Positions 33,247 to 39,697 of a stretch of 39,697 bases of DNA are shown one piece after another. The stretch covers positions 1-39,697 of the forward strand of contig NZ_AHZC01000299.1 of assembly GCF_000247475.1 (NCBI RefSeq). Direction: 5' to 3'. A model generated the notes under the pieces. That model ran no database searches, was not told the DNA's origin, and was given only the letters and a program-made list of their open reading frames with translations. The DNA comes from Rhizobium sp. PDO1-076. Lineage in GTDB: Bacteria; Pseudomonadota; Alphaproteobacteria; Rhizobiales; Rhizobiaceae. How positions within the stretch are numbered: the first letter of the stretch is position 1; each line of letters starts with the position of its first letter. Both the position numbers and the translations under genes were made by a program.

Positions 33247-34173
33247 TTACTTGGTGAGCGACAGCGCACCGGGCGCGCCGGTGAGCGAGCGGGTGGGCGA
33301 GGACGTGGCGATCATGATGATCAGGGTCAACACGTAAGGAGCCGCATAGAAAAGGTAGTAGCCTTCGGTGACGCCGACCGATTGCAGGGCAGGGCCGAGC
33401 GCGCCGGCACCGCCGAACAGCAGCGATGCAAGCAGGCAGCCGATCGGGTTCCAGCGGGCGAAGATCACCAGCGCCACGGCCATCAGGCCCTGACCGGAGG
33501 AGATGCCTTCGTTCCACGAACCTGGATAGAAGAGCGATAGGTAAGCGCCGCCGACTGCCGCCAGTGCGCCGCCGGCGGCCGTTGCCAGGAGGCGGATGGT
33601 GTCGGGGTTGAGGCCCATGGCGCGGGCCGCATCCGAACTGTCGCCGACGACACGCAGGATGAGGCCGAGGCGCGTGTTGCGCAGGGCCCAGGACAAGGCG
33701 AAGGCCAGGGCAATGCCGAGGATGAACAGCACGTTGATGTTGAGCGCCGCCTGGATCTGCGGATAGCTCGACCAGCCGCCAAAGGGGATCGACGGCAGTT
33801 TGGGTGCCGAGGGCTGGATGAACGGCTTGCCGAGGAAAAAGGCAAGGCCCAGGCCGAACTGCATCATGGCGATGCCGATGGCGATGTCGTTGACCTTGGG
33901 GAATTTGCAGATGAAGCCGTGCAGCAGGCCGAAGAGCGAGCCGGCCAACATGGCGGCCAGCACACCCAGCCAGGGCGAACCGGTCATGACGGCGGTGCCG
34001 TATGCGGCCATAGCGCCAAAGACGAGCGTGCCTTCTAGGCCGAGATTGATGCGGCCGGAGCGCTCAGTGATCATTTCGCCGAGGCTGACGAAGATGAACG
34101 GTGTCGAGACGCGGATGGCGCCGGCGATGATGGCGAGGGGGATGCCCCAGAGGCCGATATCGGTTCCGTCCAT
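33247..34173 (-). CDS. BMP-type ABC transporter permease (second subunit)
   Basis: Inner-membrane permease of 308 residues (BPD_transp_2, YufQ-like) with about eight to nine membrane segments. The typical features are GEMITERSGRINLGLEGTLVFGAM (about 32-55), the conserved loop TRLGLILRVVGDSSDAARAMGLNPD, and FARWNPIGCLLASLLFGG. Its ATG shares one base with the stop of the partner permease (TGATG at 34173). It forms the heterodimeric pore with the product of 34173-35321. Related systems import nucleosides or other small nitrogenous compounds. Confidence 0.93.
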   Translation of the reverse strand: MDGTDIGLWGIPLAIIAGAIRVSTPFIFVSLGEMITERSGRINLGLEGTLVFGAMAAYGTAVMTGSPWLGVLAAMLAGSLFGLLHGFICKFPKVNDIAIGIAMMQFGLGLAFFLGKPFIQPSAPKLPSIPFGGWSSYPQIQAALNINVLFILGIALAFALSWALRNTRLGLILRVVGDSSDAARAMGLNPDTIRLLATAAGGALAAVGGAYLSLFYPGSWNEGISSGQGLMAVALVIFARWNPIGCLLASLLFGGAGALGPALQSVGVTEGYYLFYAAPYVLTLIIMIATSSPTRSLTGAPGALSLTK

Positions 34174-35321
34174 CAGGCGGCTCCCTTGCTGGTCTCAGGC
34201 TGCTTCCAGAGGTCAGGATTGAAGATCTTGAAGCGGCCGTAGAGGGTTTCGGAAAAGAGCACGGCGATAAACAGCGTGCCCTGGAGCACGAGCACCGTGG
34301 CGTCGGGCAGTGCCATGCGGCGCTGGATCAGGCCGCCGGAGGCGTCAATGCCGCCGAGAAGGATGGCTACCGGAATGATGGCCAGTGGATTGTGGCGGGC
34401 GAGGAAGGCGACGAGAATGCCGGTATAACCATAGCCGGCCGCCAGCGAGCCATTGGCGCTGCCCTGGACTGCGGCGACCTCGATCATGCCAGCGAGACCG
34501 GCAAAGGCGCCGGCGAGAAACGTGAAGCCGACGATCAGGCGGCCGACGGGCAGGCCCTGGATCTGGGCGGCCCGCATGTTGCCGCCAGCGATGCGGGCGG
34601 CAAAGCCGCTCGTCGTCCATTCGATGACAATATAGGAAATGATGCAGGCAACGACGCCGACGGCAAAGCCCCAATGCACGTCCATGCCGGGGATCTTGCC
34701 GAGCATGTATTCGGCGGAAAGCGGGGTCGTCGATGGTTTGTTGAGGCTTGCCGGATCTCTCAGCGGGCCTTCGATCAACTGGTTCATCAGGGCAATGGCG
34801 ATATAGGCAAGCAGCAGCGAGGCGATGGTCTCGTTGACGCCGCGATAGTGACGCAGGAAGCCGGATAGGCCGATCCAGATGCCACCGATCACCATGGCAG
34901 CGATGCCCATGGCGATCCACAGCAGCAGAGGCGGCACCAGGCCGAAGATCGGCAGGGCAATCGCGGCAGCGGCGACACCGCCGAGAACGACGGCGCCTTC
35001 AGCGCCGATCACGGTAAGGCCGAGACGCGCCGGCAAGGCGACGCAGAGTGCGGTGAGCAGCAGAGGGGCTGCGCGGCTCAGGGCATTTTGGATCGAGAAC
35101 CAGCTGCCGAAGCCGCCGGCATACATCAGTTGAAAAAGCTGGAGCGGCGATTTGCCGAGCACGGCTATGAAAACCGAAAAGATGGCAAGACCGACGAGCA
35201 CTGCAAACAGTGCGATGGCAAGCGGTTCTGCGCGTCTCGCCGCCCATTCGATGGCAGGCCGGAAATCTCCGGCCCGCACCGGGGGTGGAACGAGGCTCTG
35301 ACTGTTTATTTCCAAGGTCAT
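34173..35321 (-). CDS. BMP-type ABC transporter permease (first subunit)
   Basis: Inner-membrane permease of 382 residues (BPD_transp_2, YufP-like). After an N-terminal hydrophilic stretch of about 30 residues the first membrane segment is PLAIALFAVLVGLAIFSVFI. Family signs include FSIQNALSRAAPLLLTALCVALPAR, GLTVIGAEGAVVLGG, RGVNETIASLLLAYIAIAL and VAFLARHNPLAIIPVAILLGG. I chose ATG at 35321, with GGGAG about nine bases upstream and 20 bp after the binding-protein stop; the frame runs further upstream into the binding-protein gene, which is not plausible as protein. It couples to the second permease by TGATG. Confidence 0.92.
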   Translation of the reverse strand: MTLEINSQSLVPPPVRAGDFRPAIEWAARRAEPLAIALFAVLVGLAIFSVFIAVLGKSPLQLFQLMYAGGFGSWFSIQNALSRAAPLLLTALCVALPARLGLTVIGAEGAVVLGGVAAAAIALPIFGLVPPLLLWIAMGIAAMVIGGIWIGLSGFLRHYRGVNETIASLLLAYIAIALMNQLIEGPLRDPASLNKPSTTPLSAEYMLGKIPGMDVHWGFAVGVVACIISYIVIEWTTSGFAARIAGGNMRAAQIQGLPVGRLIVGFTFLAGAFAGLAGMIEVAAVQGSANGSLAAGYGYTGILVAFLARHNPLAIIPVAILLGGIDASGGLIQRRMALPDATVLVLQGTLFIAVLFSETLYGRFKIFNPDLWKQPETSKGAA

Positions 35322-35341
35322 GGCCGCCGCTCCCGCGCGCT

Positions 35342-36466
35342 TCAGGACGTCGAGCCGATAACACCCTCGACGAGATAGCCCATGCTCTCGAGCTCGATCG
35401 CATCTTCTGCTAGATCGGCGGTGACGACGACGGCTCCCTTGTTGTCCTTCAGGCCGTTTCTGAAGACGGAGAAGCCGCCCTTCATCATGTCCGCCTGCGT
35501 CGCTTCGAACTTGGTACGGGCTTCGGCCGAGACCGCCGGGCCGAGCGGGCTCATCTTGACGAAGCCGTCCTTCAGTCCGCCGCGGACGAAGTTGCCGAGC
35601 TTTTCGCCGGCCTGTGCCTTGGTGACGAAGTCGGTATAGACATTGCCCCAGGCCCATTCGGCGCCGGTCAGGTACTTTTCCGGAGCAAGCGGGCTCTGGT
35701 TGGCGTGGTAGCCGCAGACGAATGCGCCGCGGCCAGCGGCGGTCTCCACAACGACCTTCGGGCTGTCGACATGGCAGGTGATGACGTCGGCACCCTGGTC
35801 GATCAAAGCGTTGGTGGCTTCAGCTTCCTTGACGGCGAGCGACCATTCGCCGGTGAAGATCACCTGGCAGGTAATGGTCGGGTCGACGGAGCGGGCTCCG
35901 AGCAGGAAGGAATTGATGTTCTGCACCACCTGCGGGATCGGCTTGGCGGCGACGAAGCCGATCTTCTTGCTCTTCGAGGCGTAGCCGGCGGTGATGCCGT
36001 TCAGATACTGGCCCTGGCCGATATAGCCGAAATAGGACCCGGTGTTCATCGGGTTCTTGCCCTCCTGCCACAGGCCGCCGCAATGGCGGAACTGGACGTC
36101 GGGATATTTCTCGGCCATGGCGAGCATATGGGGGTCGAAGTAGCCGAAGGAGGTCGGGAAGACGAGGGTCGCGCCATCCAGGTTGATCATCGATTCCATC
36201 GTCTTCTGGACATCGACGGTTTCCGGCACGTTTTCTTCCTCGACGACGGTAACGCCGGCCATGCTTTTCAACGCTGCGGCACCCTCGGCATGAGCCTGGT
36301 TGTAACCATAGTCATCTTTTGGCCCGACATAGATGAAGCCGACGGTCAGGGCGGCCTGTGCCATCGCAGTCGAGAAGAAGGCGTTGGGAGCAAGGGCGGC
36401 ACCTGCTGCGCCGGCGACGGAAGTCTTGAGGAATGTTCTGCGGGTAACGGACATAAGCTTGGTCAT
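35342..36466 (-). CDS. BMP family substrate-binding protein of the amide-utilisation operon
   Basis: Tat-exported periplasmic binding protein of 374 residues (PnrA/BMP family). The signal reads SVTRRTFLKTSVAGAAGAAL with R9-R10 and an AMA cleavage near residue 35. The mature protein has the family pattern VGFIYVGPKDDYGYNQAHAEG, GQGQYLNGITAGYASKSKKIGFV and DVITCHVDSPKVVVE. Relatives bind purine nucleosides, and urea- or amide-like ligands have been proposed for others; the enzymes in this operon favour a small amide such as biuret. The ATG at 36466 has AAGGGG eight bases upstream. It is the first gene of the operon and is divergent from the GntR-type regulator. Confidence 0.92.
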   Translation of the reverse strand: MTKLMSVTRRTFLKTSVAGAAGAALAPNAFFSTAMAQAALTVGFIYVGPKDDYGYNQAHAEGAAALKSMAGVTVVEEENVPETVDVQKTMESMINLDGATLVFPTSFGYFDPHMLAMAEKYPDVQFRHCGGLWQEGKNPMNTGSYFGYIGQGQYLNGITAGYASKSKKIGFVAAKPIPQVVQNINSFLLGARSVDPTITCQVIFTGEWSLAVKEAEATNALIDQGADVITCHVDSPKVVVETAAGRGAFVCGYHANQSPLAPEKYLTGAEWAWGNVYTDFVTKAQAGEKLGNFVRGGLKDGFVKMSPLGPAVSAEARTKFEATQADMMKGGFSVFRNGLKDNKGAVVVTADLAEDAIELESMGYLVEGVIGSTS

Positions 36467-36515
36467 CGAAGTTCCCCTTATCTGGCTTTTGCCATTCTTG
36501 AATTCTGCAATAAAG

Positions 36516-36720
36516 TGTATGCAATCGGCGTGCCAGAGACGTAAGTATTTGATAAAATAAGCCCCAATGATCTATGCTTTGCGGCAAGATCAAACTGTAT
36601 GCAGTTTACGCGATGGTATGGTTAGGAAATAGGCAACCATTTCGGCGACAGGTGCGCCGGGGTATGCTTGCAGCGCTACGTCGGTTTGACTCAGGCGCGG
36701 TGCTTTGGCATGTGTATGCA
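36516..36720. promoter_or_regulatory. Three TGTATGCA motifs, GntR/FCD operator candidates
   Basis: The 274-bp divergent region holds TGTATGCA three times: 36516-36523, 36596-36603 and 36713-36720. The middle copy is embedded in a clear palindrome, AAACTG (36592-36597), spacer TATG, CAGTTT (36602-36607). FCD-type GntR regulators usually bind short palindromes of this size next to their own gene. One copy lies just before each gene start, which fits repression of both the operon and the regulator. Confidence 0.55.
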
Positions 36721-36740
36721 GTAGCAACGTGGGATCGCCT

Positions 36741-37421
36741 GTGAACAAGCCTGAGAAGAAAGCCGTCATCCGTGCCGGTACGACCGTCGAGCAGATGGTG
36801 CGGGCGATCGCGGACCTGATCATTACCGGCAGCCTGGAGCCCGGCGAGAAGATGGACGAGGGCTCGCTGGCCTCGCGCTTCGAGGTGTCGCGCACACCGG
36901 TGCGCGAAGCCCTGCGGGAGCTCTGTGCCATGGGTCTCGTCGACCGCCAGCCGAACAAGCGGGCTGTGGTCACCAATGTCAGCGGCGGTGCTCTCAACTC
37001 GATGTTCGAGGCGATGGCCGAGCTTGAGGGCATATGCGCGCGGCTGTCCGCCGAGCGCATGACCGTTGCCGAGCGCAAACATCTCGAAGAGATGCACCAG
37101 GCCTCAAGCCGGATCGTCCGCGCCTCGGCCGACGAGGACTATGCCGCATACAATATCGAGTTTCATACCCAGCTTTATCGCGGGGCACATAACGACCATA
37201 TCCTGGAACTTGTCACCCAGACGCGCGCGCGGCTTTCGCCCTTCCGGCGCGCGCAGTTCCGTCTCGAAGGGCGTCTTGCCAAGTCCTGGCGCGAGCATGA
37301 CGAGATCGTCACGGCTATCCTGCGTGGCGACGCGCTCGCTGCTGGAAAATCGGCCTATGAGCATGTCTCGATCGTCAGCGAGGCCAGTGCGACCTTTGCG
37401 CGGCCGGGTGTTCCTGCCTAG
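36741..37421 (+). CDS. GntR-family transcriptional regulator, FCD (FadR) subfamily
   Basis: A 226-residue regulator with an N-terminal winged helix (about 12-80; QMVRAIADLIITGSLEPGEK, SRTPVREALREL) and a C-terminal all-helical FCD domain (about 90-212). Likely metal or ligand residues of the FCD pocket are N138, H142, H186 and H208. The start is probably GTG at 36741; a TTG at 36705 would add 12 residues and overlap an operator-like motif. It is divergent from the BMP transport/amidase operon and is its most likely repressor, with the inducer probably a substrate or intermediate. Its TAG overlaps the stop of convergent cysG by two bases at a CTAG palindrome. Confidence 0.9.
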   Translation: MNKPEKKAVIRAGTTVEQMVRAIADLIITGSLEPGEKMDEGSLASRFEVSRTPVREALRELCAMGLVDRQPNKRAVVTNVSGGALNSMFEAMAELEGICARLSAERMTVAERKHLEEMHQASSRIVRASADEDYAAYNIEFHTQLYRGAHNDHILELVTQTRARLSPFRRAQFRLEGRLAKSWREHDEIVTAILRGDALAAGKSAYEHVSIVSEASATFARPGVPA

Positions 37422-38920
37422 GCGCTTTGCGCCACCCGCATCTCCCGAAGATCCGAAGGCGGGACCGGCATTTCAAGCGGCGCCTTTGACCTTGCGGCAA
37501 AGGCGTTGCCGATGCCGAGCAGGATCGGTTCGTCGACGCCGATGATGGCGACGGCTTCGGCGAGTTCATTGAGGGTGCCGGACCAGCGGCGTTCATTCGG
37601 GCGGGTGACCGAGGTGACGATCACGGCGGGCGTCGACAGGGGCATGCCATTTGAGGCAAGCGCATCGCGGATCTTTTCCGCCGTGCGACCGCCCATGTAG
37701 AAGACGGTGGTGACCGTCGGGTCGGCGAGGTTTGCCCAGTTCGTGCTGGCTGGGAGATCGCCATGGCGTGAATGGCCGGTAACGAAACGGACCGATTGCG
37801 CATGGTCGCGGTGGGTGAGCGAAATGCCGAGTGCCGATGCCATGGCGCTGGCAGCGGTGATGCCCGGCACGACATCGACCGGAATGCCTTCGGCCTCCAG
37901 ACGCGCGAGTTCTTCGCCGGCACGGCCGAAGATCATCGGGTCACCGGATTTCAGCCGGACCACACGTTTGCCGGCCTTGGCGAAGTTCACCATCATGGCG
38001 TTGATGTCGTCCTGCTTGCAGCTTTCACGGCCGCCGCGCTTGCCGACCAGCATGCGCTTGGCTTCGCGGCGGGCAAGCTCCAGCACCTCGGATGAAACAA
38101 GATCGTCGAAGAGGATGACGTCGGCCGATTGCAGAGCGCGCACTGCCTTCAAGGTCAGCAGTTCGGCATCGCCGGGACCGGCGCCGACCAAGGTGACGCG
38201 ACCGGTGGCGGGCGCTTCCGACAGGCTTTCGGCCTCAGTCAGAAGCGCCCGTTCGACGCCCTCCTCCGGCGATTGGTTGCTGGCGAATGATCGGTCGACA
38301 AAACGTTCCCAGAAGGTCCGGCGCTGTGGTCCGGGCGCCAGGCGTTCGTTGACCCGCTCGCGGATGTCGCGCGCCAGTTCGGCCCAGCCCTTCAGGGCTT
38401 GTGGCAGAAGCGTCTCTATGCGGCGACGGATGGCCTGGGCCAGAATGGGGGCGGCGCCATCGGTGGAAATCGACACGATGATCGGCGAGCGATTGACGAT
38501 CGAGCCGAACTGGAACTGGCAGTAGGCCGACTTGTCGATGACATTGACCGGAACACCGGCTCTGCGCGCCGCTGCGTGGAAGGCTTCGGCCTCTTCGTCG
38601 GTTTCACAATCTGCGAGGGCAAGGGCCGCGTTTTCGAAGATGCCGGCATGCCAATGGTGCCGATGAAAAACATAGCGGCCATCGTCATTGGCGGTCGCGA
38701 GCAGTTCGAGAAAGACGTCGGATAGTTCGTCCTCACGGCAATAGACATGAACCCGTGCACCGCAGGCGGCGAGCAGCTCGGCCTTCCAGGCGGCACCGTC
38801 GGTGCCACCGGCAACAATCACCTTTTTGCCTTCGAGCGACCAGAAGACGGGAAGCGTGGCAAGAGGTGCGACCCGCTCGGGCCGCCGGGATTCATTCCGC
38901 TGCGAGGACGTGGCAAGCAT
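37418..38920 (-). CDS. cysG: Siroheme synthase CysG (multifunctional)
   Basis: A 500-residue fused enzyme that makes siroheme, the cofactor of nitrite and sulfite reductases. The N-terminal half is the precorrin-2 dehydrogenase/ferrochelatase (NAD-binding VIVAGGTDGAAWKAELL, then YCQFQFGSIVNRSPIIVSIS). The C-terminal half from about residue 245 is the uroporphyrinogen III methyltransferase (VTLVGAGPGDAELLTLKAVRAL, GKRGGRESCKQDDIN, VRLKSGDPMIFGRAGEE, VVPGITAA). The N-terminal nucleotide motif is GGTDGAAWKAE rather than the more common G-G-G-x-V-A-x-R-K. The ATG at 38920 has AGGAGG seven bases upstream and lies 29 nt inside the end of nasA, so the two are translated from one message. Confidence 0.95.
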   Translation of the reverse strand: MLATSSQRNESRRPERVAPLATLPVFWSLEGKKVIVAGGTDGAAWKAELLAACGARVHVYCREDELSDVFLELLATANDDGRYVFHRHHWHAGIFENAALALADCETDEEAEAFHAAARRAGVPVNVIDKSAYCQFQFGSIVNRSPIIVSISTDGAAPILAQAIRRRIETLLPQALKGWAELARDIRERVNERLAPGPQRRTFWERFVDRSFASNQSPEEGVERALLTEAESLSEAPATGRVTLVGAGPGDAELLTLKAVRALQSADVILFDDLVSSEVLELARREAKRMLVGKRGGRESCKQDDINAMMVNFAKAGKRVVRLKSGDPMIFGRAGEELARLEAEGIPVDVVPGITAASAMASALGISLTHRDHAQSVRFVTGHSRHGDLPASTNWANLADPTVTTVFYMGGRTAEKIRDALASNGMPLSTPAVIVTSVTRPNERRWSGTLNELAEAVAIIGVDEPILLGIGNAFAARSKAPLEMPVPPSDLREMRVAQSA

Positions 38921-39697
38921 CGATGATCCTCCTGATTTCGGAGCGGCACGAGCCGCAATTGGTTCCGGCAGACAATGTTGTGCCCACCGCCTCGACGGTC
39001 GAGCAGCCCTGTCGAACGGCACCGGTGATCTGATTGACGCCCACCGAGAAGCAGGAGCAGACGATTGCACCGGGATCGGGGCGATCGGCGCTTGGGCGAC
39101 CGGCGATCAGCGCATAACGCTTGGCCGTTTCGGCTTGCTGCTCACGCAATTGGCCGACCAGCCAGTTGCGTGATACGGCCACGGGACTGGCGGCGACGAA
39201 GAGAGCGCCGAGGAAGTGCTGGCCGGCAAAGAAGGCAAGACGGGTGTCGCCGCTACGGGCATCGGCATAGCCGGTTACCTCGACATCGGCCGGAATGGCG
39301 AATGCCTTTCGCGCCCAGGTTTCCCAGTCAATATTGTCCTGTTCGAAACCAAGCTCGACGCGCCAGCCGCCATCGGCCTTGGCAATTACCCAGTAGGCGG
39401 CGTCCAGGTTTGCCGGTTTCGCCACGCTGACAGCAAAGCCGTAGGCCTTTACTGCATAGCGCTTCATCGCGACCGGAACATGCTTCAAGGCGGGTTGGCC
39501 GGAGACCGGATCGGTGATCGACGGGACCAGCGCATCGATACGGCCAAGGGAAGAATTTTCCCCCGTCCAGTGCATGGGAACGAAGACCGAGCCGCGGCTC
39601 TGTCGTTCGGTCAGCAGTGCGCGGACGATGACGCGGGCACCGTTTTCTGCGGAAAACTCGACAAGATCGGCGTCGGCAATCCGGTATTGCGCGGCAT
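38892..39697 (-). CDS. nasA: Assimilatory nitrate reductase, large subunit, 3' end (partial)
   Basis: The last 267 codons of a molybdopterin oxidoreductase; the 5' part lies beyond the right edge. The visible N-terminal piece (VRALLTERQSRGSVFVPMHW) belongs to the molydopterin dinucleotide-binding domain. The C-terminus carries a BFD-like [2Fe-2S] module with the cysteines of IVCSCFSVGVNQI and GTNCGSCRSEI. That arrangement is typical of NasA-type nitrate reductases that take electrons for nitrate-to-nitrite reduction. The stop at 38892 lies 29 nt downstream of the cysG start. The linkage to siroheme synthesis fits a nitrate-to-ammonia operon whose nitrite reductase genes would be upstream, off the window. 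Confidence 0.9.
   Translation of the reverse strand, partial: AAQYRIADADLVEFSAENGARVIVRALLTERQSRGSVFVPMHWTGENSSLGRIDALVPSITDPVSGQPALKHVPVAMKRYAVKAYGFAVSVAKPANLDAAYWVIAKADGGWRVELGFEQDNIDWETWARKAFAIPADVEVTGYADARSGDTRLAFFAGQHFLGALFVAASPVAVSRNWLVGQLREQQAETAKRYALIAGRPSADRPDPGAIVCSCFSVGVNQITGAVRQGCSTVEAVGTTLSAGTNCGSCRSEIRRIIDACHVLAAE

Noticed and set aside
28944..36466. Cyanuric acid (atzDEF-type) degradation operon
   Set aside because: Biuret hydrolase is present, but no cyanuric acid hydrolase or allophanate hydrolase is visible, and a BMP importer and formamidase take their place.
1..39697. tRNA, rRNA, insertion sequence, prophage or CRISPR array
   Set aside because: I looked on both strands and saw no cloverleaf-like tRNA with CCA-type acceptor, no transposase or integrase product, and no regular repeat-spacer array.

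Overview
The window is a dense, roughly 60 percent G+C stretch of an alphaproteobacterial genome, most likely from the family Rhizobiaceae. The reasons are the Tat-exported solute-binding proteins, a fused L-carnitine dehydrogenase/thioesterase of the rhizobial type, a palindromic intergenic repeat that looks like a RIME element (24057-24176), a biuret hydrolase almost identical in layout to the Rhizobium enzyme, and a nasA-cysG nitrate assimilation pair. I see no tRNA, rRNA, CRISPR array, prophage or insertion sequence.

Layout. (1) 1-3669, minus: start of a peptide-type (family 5) ABC uptake operon, with a dual ATPase followed by a binding protein that runs off the left edge. (2) 3859-6772, plus: a GT32-type glycosyltransferase and recQ. 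(3) 6813-8731: a small cupin, a hormone-sensitive-lipase-like hydrolase, and a coupled ACT-domain gene that carries a one-base frameshift. (4) 8724-18407: a second peptide-type ABC system with two paralogous binding proteins, two permeases, a dual ATPase, a CocE/NonD-type serine hydrolase and an XRE-like regulator. Three 10-bp-spaced direct repeats lie upstream of that regulator. (5) 18532-26180: a catabolic block with a CaiD-like hydratase, an NDP-forming acyl-CoA synthetase, an acyl-CoA dehydrogenase, carnitine dehydrogenase/thioesterase and a DUF849 (BKACE) cleavage enzyme. It is divergent from a GlxA/CdhR-like AraC regulator and shows operator-like repeats between them. (6) 26380-28943, plus: two small ORFs closed by a terminator, a 1-Cys peroxiredoxin with its own terminator, and an M24 peptidase-like protein. 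(7) 28944-37421: an eight-gene minus-strand operon (BMP-type binding protein, two permeases, formamidase, biuret hydrolase, dual ATPase, second isochorismatase-like hydrolase, cupin) divergent from a GntR/FCD regulator, with three TGTATGCA motifs between. (8) 37418-39697, minus: cysG and the 3' end of nasA.

How the genes work together. The five enzymes at 18532-25086 can in principle take gamma-butyrobetaine through CoA thioesters to L-carnitine, then dehydrocarnitine, betainyl-CoA and glycine betaine. This matches the route described for Sinorhizobium meliloti. The adjacent ABC system and hydrolase face the same way and may supply the substrate, but that is inference. The 28944-36466 operon couples a nucleoside/BMP-type importer to enzymes that release ammonia or carbamoyl groups from small amides, next to nitrate assimilation genes. 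The right half therefore looks like a nitrogen-scavenging region. The best candidates for undescribed biology are the true substrate of that operon, the role of the duplicated binding proteins plus CocE hydrolase, and the several operator-like repeat sets.
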